Below are positions 1 to 8,470 of a DNA stretch of 64,000 nt, piece after piece. Every line of letters starts with the position of its first letter. Positions within the stretch are counted from its first letter, which is position 1. Source of the DNA: Pseudovibrio flavus (GTDB taxonomy: Bacteria > Pseudomonadota > Alphaproteobacteria > Rhizobiales > Stappiaceae); assembly GCF_009711345.1 (NCBI RefSeq), contig NZ_SMMA01000065.1, forward strand, positions 45,042-109,041, written 5' to 3'. The position numbers and the translations under genes are program-made. Under the pieces are notes generated by a model. It did not search any database and had not been told where the DNA came from. It saw nothing but the letters and a program-made list of their open reading frames with translations.

Positions 1-87
1 TTTCGGTCGCCAGATGGACGGTCGCCGAATGGTTTGCGATCACCAAATGCCTTGCGCTCGCCAAACGGCTTACGATCGCCAAATGGG
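1..87 (-). repeat. 18-nt in-frame tandem repeat encoding FGDRKP-like hexapeptides
   Basis: At least four imperfect 18-nt units encode [18 protein letters not shown] and FGDRPS in the C-terminal tail of the RluB-like protein. The array continues to the window edge, so its copy number is unknown. Arg/Gly/Phe-rich repeats of this kind are common in disordered RNA-binding tails. Confidence 0.8.
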
Positions 88-1163
88 TTGGAGCGACGCT
101 CTTCGCGCTCGCCGCCAGCAGAGCGCTCTGCTTTATTGAACTTTGCGCGCTTCTGGGAGGAAAGAACAGCTTCAGCGTCTTTCGCGCTCATCCAGCCGCC
201 ACCAGCTCCGCCGGTACGCTTCTTACGCTCTTTCTTTACAGGACCTGCATTGTCAGGGTTGGACTGGTGCAGAATAGGTGCGTCGAAATCAAGATCAGCA
301 TCGGCAATCAGTTTTTCGCCAAGCTGGTCGCGCAGCACACGGCCACGGATCTCGCGAACTTCACCAATACCAAGGTCACCCAGCTGGAATGGACCGAAGG
401 AAATACGGATCAGGCGGTTCACAGCAAGGCCAAGGTGCTCAAGCAGGCGCTTGACTTCGCGGTTCTTACCTTCACGCAGGCCAATCGTGAGCCAGACGTT
501 CTCGCCCTTTTCGCTGTCCAGTGTCGCTTCAACGCCGCCGTACAGGATGCCGTCAATCGCCACACCGTCTTTCAGGGTGTCGAGCTGAGCTTGGGTCACT
601 TTACCAAATGCGCGTACGCGGTAACGGCGCAGCCAGCCGGTGGCAGGCAATTCGATAACGCGGGAAAGGCCACCATCATTGGTCAGCAGCAGCAGACCTT
701 CGGTGTTGATGTCCAAACGGCCAACAGTCACAACGCGTGGCAGGTCTTTTGGCAGAACTGAAAAGACAGTCTGACGGCCTTCCGGGTCGGAGTTGGTGGT
801 CACAGTGCCTTTAGGCTTGTGGAACAGCCACAGGCGGGTGCGCTCTTTCTGAGGAAGCGCTTCACCATCGACAACAATCTTGTCTTTCGCGGTAACAGTC
901 ATGGCAGGGGTGGTCAGCACGGTGCCGTTTACAGCAACGCGGCCAGCTTCAATCCATGCTTCTGCTTCACGACGGGAGCACAGGCCAGCGCGGGCAATTG
1001 CCTTGGCAATGCGTTCGCCGGAAACCACTACAGCAGAGTCGTCTGCTTCAACAGCGTCTTTGCGCGGCTTTGCGCTTCTTGCAGGCTTACCTGCGAATTT
1101 GGATTTGTTTGGATAAGGTTTTTTTGCGCCGTCTTTGAACGGAGCTGCGGGCTTTTTCGCCAT
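1..1163 (-). CDS. rluB: 23S rRNA pseudouridine synthase RluB-like, 3' end outside the window
   Basis: Pseudouridine synthase of the RsuA/RluB/E/F family, which isomerises a uridine in rRNA. The frame opens with ATG at 1163-1161 and stays open to the window edge (387 codons seen), so the C-terminus is missing. A basic Lys/Ala-rich leader (about 1-45) is followed by an S4 RNA-binding domain (about 49-95, with [10 protein letters not shown]), the LFHKPKG motif at 113-119, and the catalytic-Asp motif GRLDINTEG with Asp151. After about residue 290 the tail becomes basic and low complexity, with FGDRKP-type repeats. The tail is typical of alphaproteobacterial RluB proteins. Choice of RluB over RluE/F rests on the S4 domain and the long tail. 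Confidence 0.9.
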   Translation of the reverse strand, partial: MAKKPAAPFKDGAKKPYPNKSKFAGKPARSAKPRKDAVEADDSAVVVSGERIAKAIARAGLCSRREAEAWIEAGRVAVNGTVLTTPAMTVTAKDKIVVDGEALPQKERTRLWLFHKPKGTVTTNSDPEGRQTVFSVLPKDLPRVVTVGRLDINTEGLLLLTNDGGLSRVIELPATGWLRRYRVRAFGKVTQAQLDTLKDGVAIDGILYGGVEATLDSEKGENVWLTIGLREGKNREVKRLLEHLGLAVNRLIRISFGPFQLGDLGIGEVREIRGRVLRDQLGEKLIADADLDFDAPILHQSNPDNAGPVKKERKKRTGGAGGGWMSAKDAEAVLSSQKRAKFNKAERSAGGEREERRSNPFGDRKPFGERKAFGDRKPFGDRPSGDR

Positions 1164-1430
1164 GTGTCTTGCCTACTTCTCAGAGGTAATGCCACGCTTC
1201 GAATAAGGGATCAGCGGCCTTGTGGGATCAGTTTGGTCCGCGGTCGTTCGAGCGTTGGTCTTGTTCTTTATAAAATCAAACTTGCCGCGTCATAGCAGAG
1301 TAATTCGTTTTAGCAAACGTTCTAGACACGCATTCGCGGAAAAAATAATTTTTCGTGGCTCAAAGAGGTAAATCTCTGCTAACAGCAGGGCCGTTAAACT
1401 GATGCCCAAAGCCAGTCTTGAAGGACCTTT

Positions 1431-1895
1431 ATGAAAAAGACCGCCACACGATCCGGCTTCATGGAACTTGCCCTAGAACAAGCGCGTCGCGCTGAAGAAC
1501 GGGGCGAGGTGCCGATCGGCTGCGTGATCGTAAAAGACGGGCAAGTGCTGGCAGCAGATGGCAACCGCACAATCGAGCTGAACGACCCTACGGCCCACGC
1601 AGAAGTGCTCGCCATTCGCCGCGCTGGCGAGGCGCTGGGTTCGCAGCGGCTGGAAGGGTGCGATCTCTATGTAACGCTGGAGCCGTGCCCCATGTGTGCA
1701 GCAGCGATTTCCTTCGCCCGCATTCGCCGTCTTTATTATGGGGCAGGAGATGAAAAGGGTGGGGCAGTTGACCACGGTGTCCGGTTTTACTCTTCGCCCA
1801 CCTGCCACCACGCGCCGGAAGTTTATTCCGGACTGGCAGAACCCGACAGCGTCGCCATGCTGCGCTCCTTCTTTAAAGGAAGGCGCAAGGACTAG
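1431..1895 (+). CDS. tadA: tRNA(Arg) adenosine-34 deaminase TadA
   Basis: Converts A34 to inosine in the tRNA-Arg(ACG) anticodon. The 154-residue protein is the usual length for the family. The zinc site is complete: H56-A-E58 supplies one ligand and the proton-shuttling Glu, and PCPMC gives C86 and C89. The ATG lies just after a GAAGGA-type ribosome site; a second in-frame ATG at codon 11 is possible, since the conserved core begins there. It is divergent from rluB, with 267 bases of apparent promoter region between them. The stop codon lies inside a perfect inverted repeat that probably ends the transcript. Confidence 0.95.
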   Translation: MKKTATRSGFMELALEQARRAEERGEVPIGCVIVKDGQVLAADGNRTIELNDPTAHAEVLAIRRAGEALGSQRLEGCDLYVTLEPCPMCAAAISFARIRRLYYGAGDEKGGAVDHGVRFYSSPTCHHAPEVYSGLAEPDSVAMLRSFFKGRRKD

Positions 1896-1918
1896 AACTG
1901 GCTCTCATCCAGTTCTAG
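1892..1918 (+). terminator. Perfect 10-bp hairpin over the tadA stop codon
   Basis: CTAGAACTGG (1892-1901) pairs fully with CCAGTTCTAG (1909-1918) across a 7-nt loop. No T-run follows, so it is either an mRNA 3'-end stabiliser or a weak or processed terminator rather than a canonical intrinsic one. Confidence 0.55.
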
Positions 1919-2126
1919 ACAAGGGCATAGGCAAGAGATCTACGCACAGCGATATATGCACGAGAAAGCAAAGCCAACGGATATAAACACCAAGAGCCAG
2001 CTTACGCTAGGCTTAGCTAGGCAACGCATGGTGAGGGGTTTAGCCCTTCGGCAAAGGACGTTCTTCCAATTTAAATTGCAAAGATAAGTGGATACACTTA
2101 ATTCTGTTCTCTGGGGATTTGGGTGC

Positions 2127-2180
2127 TCTGACGTTGGTCAGATTACCCGAGCAGCTCGCAAGGAGCTAAAGGAGGTAGGG
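2127..2180 (+). promoter_or_regulatory. Two small hairpins and a strong RBS before sbmA
   Basis: TCTGAC (2127-2132) pairs with GTCAGA (2137-2142) around a GTTG tetraloop, and AGCTC (2153-2157) pairs with GAGCT (2163-2167) directly before the GGAGG at 2171. The second stem could affect access to the ribosome site. The rest of the 289-base gap shows nothing I recognise. Confidence 0.35.
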
Positions 2181-2184
2181 TCAG

Positions 2185-3198
2185 GTGTTTCGCTCGTTTT
2201 TTGGAAATGTCCGCTGGTTGCATTGGTCGCTGCTTGGGTCTTTGATGATCCTTGGGGTGACGTGGTACAAGGTGCAGCTAGACGTTGATATCAACGAATG
2301 GTTCGGCAGCTTTTACGACCTTATCCAGAAAGCCCTCAGCGAGCCGGGCTCTGTCGGCTTTGACGAGTACATGAGCGAGCTGTTCACCTTCGCGGAGATC
2401 GCTGGCCTTTACATTGTCATTGCGGTGCTGCTGGACTTCTATATCCAGCACTTCATCTTCCGCTGGCGCACAGCCATGAACGATTACTACATGCAGCACT
2501 GGCATCTGGTGCGCCATATCGAAGGCGCTTCCCAGCGTGTGCAGGAAGATACCATGCGCTTTGCCCGCATTATGGAAGGGCTGGGTATCTCGTTCATGCG
2601 CTCTATCATGACGCTGATTGCCTTCCTGCCTATTCTCTGGACGCTGTCTGCCGATATTACCGAGCTGCCTTGGATCGGCCACGTTGAGCATGCGCTGGTG
2701 TTTGTAGCCATTTTATTTGCGTTGTTTGGCACTGTTCTATTGGCCGTGGTTGGCATCAAGTTGCCGGGCCTGGAGTTCCAGAACCAGAAGGTAGAAGCGG
2801 CCTATCGTAAAGAGCTGGTATTTGGCGAGGACCATGAGCACCGTGCTGACCCGAAATCGGTCAAGGAGCTGTTTGGTGATGTGCGCACCAACTACTTCCG
2901 CCTGTACCTGCATTACATGTACTTCGGCGTTGCTAAGTGGTCCTACCTGCAGTTCGGTGCAATCGTGCCATACCTTGCACTGGGTCCGACCATTATTTCC
3001 GGCGTGATTACCCTTGGCCTGATGCAGCAGATTATCCGTGCGTTCTCTCGCGTGGAAAGCTCGTTCCAGTTCCTCGTCAATTCATGGACGACCATCGTGG
3101 AGCTGATGTCGGTCTACAAGCGCCTTCGCGCCTTTGAAAAGAACATCCAGTCCCATCGTCAGGGGCAGGGATCTGTAGAGAGCTACTCGGCTGGCTAA
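2185..3198 (+). CDS. sbmA: SbmA/BacA-family peptide transporter, N-terminally short form
   Basis: Inner-membrane, proton-driven importer of peptides (microcins, Pro-rich and NCR peptides), a family that resembles the membrane half of an ABC exporter but has no ATPase. Segments nearly identical to E. coli SbmA are visible, such as FRWRTAMN.YYM, HIEGA.QRVQEDTMRFA, VVGIKLPGLEF, VEAAYRKELV and NSWTT.VELMS.YKRLR. At 337 residues it lacks roughly the first 70 residues of SbmA (about 406), including the first membrane helix, and begins at the region matching HWSLLGS. The start is GTG with a GGAGG eight to ten bases upstream, and no longer in-frame start is visible, so the short form looks genuine. 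It is monocistronic. Confidence 0.88.
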   Translation: MFRSFFGNVRWLHWSLLGSLMILGVTWYKVQLDVDINEWFGSFYDLIQKALSEPGSVGFDEYMSELFTFAEIAGLYIVIAVLLDFYIQHFIFRWRTAMNDYYMQHWHLVRHIEGASQRVQEDTMRFARIMEGLGISFMRSIMTLIAFLPILWTLSADITELPWIGHVEHALVFVAILFALFGTVLLAVVGIKLPGLEFQNQKVEAAYRKELVFGEDHEHRADPKSVKELFGDVRTNYFRLYLHYMYFGVAKWSYLQFGAIVPYLALGPTIISGVITLGLMQQIIRAFSRVESSFQFLVNSWTTIVELMSVYKRLRAFEKNIQSHRQGQGSVESYSAG

Positions 3199-3223
3199 TA
3201 AAGCACAGCCGGTAACCAGCGGC

Positions 3224-3499
3224 CTAGAGGGGGGATGATGGCTGGTCGGGCGCAAGGCTTATGGCAATGCGTCCCGACCGGCTGTCGGTTGTCTCTACAA
3301 CTGCGCAGCCAGCCTCGGCCAATTCCTGCGCTGCACGTATAATCAGCGCATGCTCAACACCAAGCTCTTTCGCGATCCGGCGCGAGTTTCCAGATAAGCC
3401 CCCACGCAGCCCGTAAAGAATAAGCAGCGCTAGACCATCAAGCATTGGATACTCTGCTTTAAGCGCAGCCAGAGCCTGTTCAACGTTCTCGTCAATCAT
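3224..3499 (-). CDS. Unknown 91-residue protein coupled to the FdhF/YdeP gene
   Basis: I do not recognise a family. The ATG overlaps the stop codon of the upstream oxidoreductase gene in an ATGA arrangement (3496-3499), so translation is probably coupled. The sequence is mainly helical. Residues about 35-70 (including SRRIAKELGVEHALIIRAAQELAEAG) read like a helix-turn-helix or winged-helix unit, followed by a short strand-rich wing (VVETTDSRSGRIAISLA). It lacks cysteines suited to a metal centre apart from one at residue 65 or so. It could be a small regulator or an accessory factor for the oxidoreductase; the function is not known. Confidence 0.7.
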   Translation of the reverse strand: MIDENVEQALAALKAEYPMLDGLALLILYGLRGGLSGNSRRIAKELGVEHALIIRAAQELAEAGCAVVETTDSRSGRIAISLAPDQPSSPL

Positions 3500-5796
3500 G
3501 CGGTTTGCGCAGGTTCACTACGGGTGATCGTCACCGGAATGGACTTTGACGTGGGCGTGTAAGAGCCTTCACCGCGTGCATAGAGCGGAACAAGAACGTT
3601 CGTTTCTGGATAGTAAGAGGCGACGCAGCCCACCGGAATTTCAAAGGGCGCGATAACGAAGCGGCGGGCGACACGCTCCTGTCCATCTTCGCTCACAGTG
3701 CGCATATCCACCAGATCGCCTTTCACAAGGCCAAGGCGCTCCATATCAGCTTCACACATAAACACCACATGCCTCAGGCCTTTCACGCCGCGATAGCGAT
3801 CATTCATGGCGTAAACGGTAGTGTTGTACTGATCGTGAGAGCGGATCGTCTGAAGCGTAAAGGTTGGCTCTTTGCTGGCAAGTGTGCGCTGATAAACGGT
3901 CTGGGCCGGAAGCGCTGCGGCGCAGAACTCTGCTCGCCCGCTGTGTGTTTTCCATTTGCGCTGGGCGGCGCTGTTGCCAAGGTAGAAGCCGCGTGGAACC
4001 CGCACCCGCTCATTATAGCCAGCAAAGCCCGGCACGGTCTTTTCAATGAGAACGCGAATATCATCGTAATTGGCGATGAGGCTATCCCAGTCCACCAACT
4101 CTGACCCCACTGTCGCTTTGGCGATGCCTGCCACAATGGCTGGCTCTGAAAGCAGGTGCTCGCTAGCCGGTGGATTGATGCCAGCCGAACCATGAACCAT
4201 GGACATGGAATCTTCCACGCTCACGAGCTGGCGACCGCTGGCTTGTTCGTCAAACTCGGTGCGGCCAAGACACGGCAGAATGTAGGAGGCCTTACCCGTA
4301 ATCAGGTGACCACGATTAAGTTTGGTGGCGATGTTTACGGTTAGAGCGCAGTTGCGTAGCGCTTTTTCCACGACCGCAGTATCGGGCGTTGCGCGGGCAA
4401 AGTTGCCGCCCATACCGATGAACACCTTCGCGGTTCCATCGCGCATCGCTTCAATCGCTTGCACGGTGTTGAGGCCGTGACTACGCGGCGCTTTGAACGG
4501 ATAGAGCTTTTCAAGATTATCAAGGAACCAACTCGGCGGCTGTTCATTAATGCCGACAGTACGGTCACCCTGCACGTTGGAGTGGCCGCGAACAGGACAC
4601 GCTCCAGCGCCTTCCTTGCCGATGTTGCCGCGTAGCAGCAGAAGGTTGGCAAGCTCACGAATGGTAACAACAGAATGGGCGTGCTGGGTAATGCCCATAG
4701 CCCATGTGAAGATCGTTGCACTGGATTGAACATAGATAAGCGCTGCATCTTCAATCTGCTGTTTAGTAAGACCAGACTGCTCTTCAATGTGCGACCATGT
4801 TGTTTGCTCAACGGCGGCTTCATAATCCTCAAAACCATTGGTGTGCTCGGCAATGAAAGCGCGGTCGATGGTGCCGTTCTGCAAAATACGCTCGGCATCC
4901 CATGCAAAGATAGCCTTTGCCATGCCGCGCAGCATAGCCATGTCGCCGCCAAGCTTCGGGGTGAAGTAGCTGGTCGCGATAGGGCGGGAGCCACCAGTTA
5001 GCATCTCCAACTTGTTTTTAGGATCAGAAAAGCGCTCTAGCCCACGCTCTTTAAGCGGGTTAACCGCCACAATGCGTGCGCCGCGCTCATGTGCTTCACG
5101 TAACGATGTAAGCATACGAGGGTGGTTGGTGCCCGGGTTCTGCCCAAAAACAAAGATTGCCTCGGCCTTTTCAAAGTCCTCAAGGCGCACTGTTCCCTTG
5201 CCGATGCCAATAGAAGCGCCAAGGGCTACGCCGCTGGCCTCGTGGCACATGTTAGAGCAATCAGGGAAGTTGTTGGTGCCAAAGACACGGCCAAACAATT
5301 GGTAAAGGTAGGCGGCCTCATTGGAGGTGCGGCCAGAGGTGTAAAAGAGCGCTTCATCAGGGCTATCCAGCGCTTTGAGGTGCTTGCCGATATCCTCGAA
5401 GGCTTTTGCCCAGCTCACCGCTTCATAGTGACCAGAAACAGGATTGTAACGCATCGGCTGGGTTAAACGACCGGCGCTTTCAAGTTCCATATCGGAAAAG
5501 CGCAGCAGATCTCTAACGCTATGCTTGGCAAAAAAGGCTGGTGTAACGCGCTTGTCTGTCGCTTCCCATGCAACAGCTTTCACGCCGTTTTCGCAGAACT
5601 CGAAGGAAGAGCCATGCTCTGGGTCGCCCCAAGCACAACCTGGACAATCAAACCCGTCCGGCTGATTGGATTTGGAAACGGTATAAGCCCCTGTAACTGG
5701 GTTAGTGGTGCGCCATAGTACCTGAGCGCAGCTTTTTAGCGCGCCCCAGCCGCCCGCTGCCCCTTTGTAAGTCTTTAACTGATCACGACTTTGCAT
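3496..5796 (-). CDS. FdhF/YdeP-family molybdopterin oxidoreductase
   Basis: Molybdopterin-guanine-dinucleotide oxidoreductase of the YdeP / formate dehydrogenase-alpha-like group (about 760 residues). The N-terminus has only a CPGC pair (C51, C54) in place of the full four-cysteine Fe-S motif of classical formate dehydrogenase. SNMCHEASGVAL follows at about residue 180, then MPT-binding segments (FGQNPGTNHPRM, GGNFARATPD) and a C-terminal domain with SHDQYNTTVY. No selenocysteine-type TGA is needed. GGGAGAGG precedes the ATG. The neighbouring fdhD supports a bis-MGD enzyme needing sulfuration. No electron-transfer partner subunits are encoded nearby. The physiological substrate of YdeP-type enzymes is not firmly established, so formate activity is only a guess. 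Confidence 0.85.
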   Translation of the reverse strand: MQSRDQLKTYKGAAGGWGALKSCAQVLWRTTNPVTGAYTVSKSNQPDGFDCPGCAWGDPEHGSSFEFCENGVKAVAWEATDKRVTPAFFAKHSVRDLLRFSDMELESAGRLTQPMRYNPVSGHYEAVSWAKAFEDIGKHLKALDSPDEALFYTSGRTSNEAAYLYQLFGRVFGTNNFPDCSNMCHEASGVALGASIGIGKGTVRLEDFEKAEAIFVFGQNPGTNHPRMLTSLREAHERGARIVAVNPLKERGLERFSDPKNKLEMLTGGSRPIATSYFTPKLGGDMAMLRGMAKAIFAWDAERILQNGTIDRAFIAEHTNGFEDYEAAVEQTTWSHIEEQSGLTKQQIEDAALIYVQSSATIFTWAMGITQHAHSVVTIRELANLLLLRGNIGKEGAGACPVRGHSNVQGDRTVGINEQPPSWFLDNLEKLYPFKAPRSHGLNTVQAIEAMRDGTAKVFIGMGGNFARATPDTAVVEKALRNCALTVNIATKLNRGHLITGKASYILPCLGRTEFDEQASGRQLVSVEDSMSMVHGSAGINPPASEHLLSEPAIVAGIAKATVGSELVDWDSLIANYDDIRVLIEKTVPGFAGYNERVRVPRGFYLGNSAAQRKWKTHSGRAEFCAAALPAQTVYQRTLASKEPTFTLQTIRSHDQYNTTVYAMNDRYRGVKGLRHVVFMCEADMERLGLVKGDLVDMRTVSEDGQERVARRFVIAPFEIPVGCVASYYPETNVLVPLYARGEGSYTPTSKSIPVTITRSEPAQTA

Positions 5797-5845
5797 GTGA
5801 TCCTCTCCCTTGAAAAAGACAGCCGTTTCCTACCCTGCAATTATG

Positions 5846-6610
5846 TTATGCATTGATTTTATTATAGTAAACAAGCGTGCGACCCCGATGGGTCGAAATT
5901 AGATTGACCCCGCTCTGCTTGGCAAGCTTAACGGAAAGGTCGCTTGGCATAGCCATAACAACAAGCGCTCCCACACCTGTTACGGCAACCTTTTGCACCA
6001 GATCAGCACTGCACCGGCTAGTGGTCATGGCAAATTCGATGGTGCACTGCGCTCGCAAGGCCGCGCCTAATGCCTTGTCCAATGCGTTATGGCGACCAAT
6101 GTCTTCGCGCAGGTAAATATCGCCATTTAAAGCTTTCACCAGTGCGCAGTGCAGCCCGCCACCATAACGCTTGCTTAGCGTCTGCCCCGCTTCTAATTCG
6201 CTTCCCGCTGCCTCGATATGGAGCGGGCTGGGGAGGGGCGAGGTAGTTAGTTGTGGAAGAGGCCTCATAGCTGCAGCAAGGCTATCAACGCCGCAAAGGC
6301 CGCATCCAGCCGTTGCTGTCTGCGCTCTCCTGCGTTTCAAGGCCGTAAAGAAATGATCGTCGCTAATTGACAGATCAACGCTGTAACCCAGCTCCCCGTG
6401 CTCAACCTGCTTTATTGCAGAAATGGCGGTGAAGTGAGGCACGATACCCTCGCTAACCGCGTAGCCGACGGCAAGGTCTTCAAGGTCCTGCGGGGTTGCC
6501 ATAAGCACGGCAAAGCCTTCGCCATTCAATGTGATAGCAACAGCTGCTTCCGGTGGCAGCTCACTGGGTGCTACACTCTCTGCAAAGTCTTGCTCGGGTA
6601 CTTGAACCAT
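5846..6610 (-). CDS. fdhD: Formate dehydrogenase accessory sulfurtransferase FdhD
   Basis: Transfers sulfur from a cysteine desulfurase to the molybdenum cofactor of formate dehydrogenase-type enzymes. The 254-residue protein has the catalytic CGLCG loop (two cysteines), the signature GGGLHCA, EDIGRHNALDK and TSRCS. It lies 49 bases upstream of the FdhF/YdeP gene on the same strand, and 19 bases downstream of the patatin gene, so all four minus-strand genes may be one operon. No start-proximal ribosome site is obvious at 6610, but the conserved part starts soon after, so any error is small. Confidence 0.93.
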   Translation of the reverse strand: MVQVPEQDFAESVAPSELPPEAAVAITLNGEGFAVLMATPQDLEDLAVGYAVSEGIVPHFTAISAIKQVEHGELGYSVDLSISDDHFFTALKRRRAQTATAGCGLCGVDSLAAAMRPLPQLTTSPLPSPLHIEAAGSELEAGQTLSKRYGGGLHCALVKALNGDIYLREDIGRHNALDKALGAALRAQCTIEFAMTTSRCSADLVQKVAVTGVGALVVMAMPSDLSVKLAKQSGVNLISTHRGRTLVYYNKINA

Positions 6611-6629
6611 AATTCTTTTCTGTATTCCT

Positions 6630-7481
6630 CTAGGAGGAGGACTTTCCGTCCTTTAGCTTTTCCTCAATGTGCTCGGCGAGCTGACGTTTTACCGCTTCAC
6701 GCATGGGAGTAGTGGTCGCCAGAATCTCGTCTGTGCGCAGGAAATCCAGAACCTGAAAGTCATCGATAGGAGGACGGATGAGAAGGTCTGGGCTGCGTTC
6801 TTTCAGCTTTTCCTGCACGATAGTCTGCATGAGAATTTGCATGGCGCCAAATAAACTATCGGTTGGTGTTGGAAACTGACGTCCGTCCCGCTGTGTTGGT
6901 ATGCCCACAACATCAACGGCAATAACTATATCACATTCTTCCGGCAGACGGTCGAAGGGCAGCGGGTTTACTACGCCGCCATCGATCAGCAGCTTCTCTC
7001 CGCGAACAACAGGCCTGAACAGGAACGGGATCGCGATACTTCCCGCAATCGCGCTAAGAAGCGGGCCAGTGGTTAAATCCACCTCGCTGGCGGTGTAATA
7101 GTCTGCTGCAATGGCTGTGAACGGGATCTTCATCTGGGTAAAGGACGCAGGCAGGACCTCTCCTGCAAAAATCTCCAGAACCTCCTGCGAATCCAGCTGC
7201 ACAGGATTGGGAACAAACAGGTCCGAGAATTTGCGTGGACGCAATTGCCAGAGCTTGCCCAGCACCTGATTTCGCTTTCCGAAGGTTGCGCTTACGTATT
7301 CACGGATGTCGTTTCCACTCATGCCGCCGCAGTATCCAGCGCCGATTAAAGAGCCGATGGATGTGCCGGTTACAGCGTAGGGTGTAATCCCCAACTCATC
7401 GAGAGCTTCAAGCACCGGAATATGGGAAAGGCCACGGGCTCCACCGCCCCCTAGGGCAACACCGACTCGGATTTCGCTCAT
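6630..7481 (-). CDS. Patatin-like phospholipase, RssA family
   Basis: Serine acyl hydrolase of the patatin/NTE RssA group. The oxyanion loop GGGGARG (11-17), the nucleophile elbow GTSIGS with Ser41, and the Asp motif DGGVVNPLP at about 167 form the complete Ser-Asp dyad. Its 283 residues match RssA, with a single patatin domain. GGGGA precedes the ATG. It heads the apparent minus-strand operon patatin-fdhD-FdhF/YdeP-orf91 and diverges from two luxR genes across 173 bases. The substrate is unknown; phospholipid or acyl ester turnover is the family role. Confidence 0.88.
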   Translation of the reverse strand: MSEIRVGVALGGGGARGLSHIPVLEALDELGITPYAVTGTSIGSLIGAGYCGGMSGNDIREYVSATFGKRNQVLGKLWQLRPRKFSDLFVPNPVQLDSQEVLEIFAGEVLPASFTQMKIPFTAIAADYYTASEVDLTTGPLLSAIAGSIAIPFLFRPVVRGEKLLIDGGVVNPLPFDRLPEECDIVIAVDVVGIPTQRDGRQFPTPTDSLFGAMQILMQTIVQEKLKERSPDLLIRPPIDDFQVLDFLRTDEILATTTPMREAVKRQLAEHIEEKLKDGKSSS

Positions 7482-7654
7482 GAATGTATCCCCGTTTTAC
7501 CTTTGATCGGGTGCCTTAGAATAGGTTTATGTCCTTTTAAAAACAAAGCTATCGCTATTTTACGGCAATGCTTGGTTGCAAACTGCCTTTGGTAACTATT
7601 ACATTAATTTTACCTACGGGATTTTAAGTATCAAGGTGGTGGGAGCGGAAACGT

Positions 7655-8443
7655 TTGGTTGGGCTGGTAACAAGCTGGGCAGGGAAGGGTGCACATTTGG
7701 AGCATTTCGAGCTTGCCGAGTTCTTTGCCAGTAACCCCACTGCCGAGAGTGCCTTCAACAAATATCGACAGCTGCTGAACCGCTTCGACTTTTGGGGCGG
7801 CATGTACGGACTTGCACCGGAAAAAAGCCCCGGCAGTACTGAGGAGGCCATGCGCCTCCTGAGCAACTACTCCGAGAGCTTTATGAGGGAATACGTCCAT
7901 TATGAGTTACTCGTCACTGATCCGCTGGCGCAGCACTGTATCGCTGGGCGAACGACGCCTCTCTCATGGTGTATCGAAGGGTTCCGGCCAGAAGGAAAAC
8001 AGCAGGATATTCTCGCAGATCTGATGAAAGCAGAAGGGGAGCTGAATTCTGAAGGTCAGGTGCGGGGTGTTGCCTTTTCGGTGGGGCCTCCAGACCAATA
8101 CGGGCTGGGCGGTGTTTCGCTCATGTCAGCGGCCAAGACACAAGAGGAGCTAAACCGGCAGCTTGAGGCATCTTGGGAGCAAGTCCAAGGGCTCGCTAAC
8201 ATGCTTCATGCCTACATGATCCAGCCTTCTATCACCCAGTCTCTTGTCGGTCTGACTACAAGAGAGCTGGAATGCCTGCATTGGCTTGCCGCTGGTATGA
8301 ACGTTCAACAGATTGCAGACCGGCTAGGGCGGGCTGATGCAACCATACAGAACCATATTGCTACTGCCTCTCGTAAACTAAGGGCAAACAACCGCACACA
8401 AGCTGTTTCAAGAGCAATGCTCTTGGGGCTGATAAATTTGTAA
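7655..8443 (+). CDS. LuxR-type regulator (solo), altered autoinducer pocket
   Basis: Transcription factor with an N-terminal autoinducer-binding domain (about 20-175) and a C-terminal GerE/LuxR helix-turn-helix (about 198-262, with LTTRELECLHWLAAG and NRTQAVSRA). Measured against the conserved ligand-pocket residues of TraR/LuxR, Y80, D89, P90 and W105 are present, but the position of W57 is Phe76. The only plausible start is TTG at 7655 behind GGGAG, because a stop codon lies upstream in frame. There is no luxI-type synthase in the window. It sits 27 bases before a second luxR gene and diverges from the patatin/fdh block. The ligand may differ from a classic acyl-homoserine lactone. Confidence 0.85.
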   Translation: MVGLVTSWAGKGAHLEHFELAEFFASNPTAESAFNKYRQLLNRFDFWGGMYGLAPEKSPGSTEEAMRLLSNYSESFMREYVHYELLVTDPLAQHCIAGRTTPLSWCIEGFRPEGKQQDILADLMKAEGELNSEGQVRGVAFSVGPPDQYGLGGVSLMSAAKTQEELNRQLEASWEQVQGLANMLHAYMIQPSITQSLVGLTTRELECLHWLAAGMNVQQIADRLGRADATIQNHIATASRKLRANNRTQAVSRAMLLGLINL

Positions 8444-8470
8444 AATGACAATAAAGGTGAAGAAACACGC

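Noticed and set aside
34-1295. Several plus-strand reading frames of 60-184 codons at the left edge
   Set aside because: They are antisense to one continuous minus-strand frame with clear S4 and pseudouridine synthase motifs that runs off the window.
6611-6629. Molybdenum cofactor riboswitch before fdhD/FdhF
   Set aside because: The gap upstream of fdhD is only 19 bases and the patatin leader shows no matching fold that I can recognise.
7482-7654. lux box in the region between the patatin and luxR1 genes
   Set aside because: Only weak dyads (ACCT...AGGT over 26 bases; GGCA...TGCC) are present, not a 18-20 bp lux-type palindrome.
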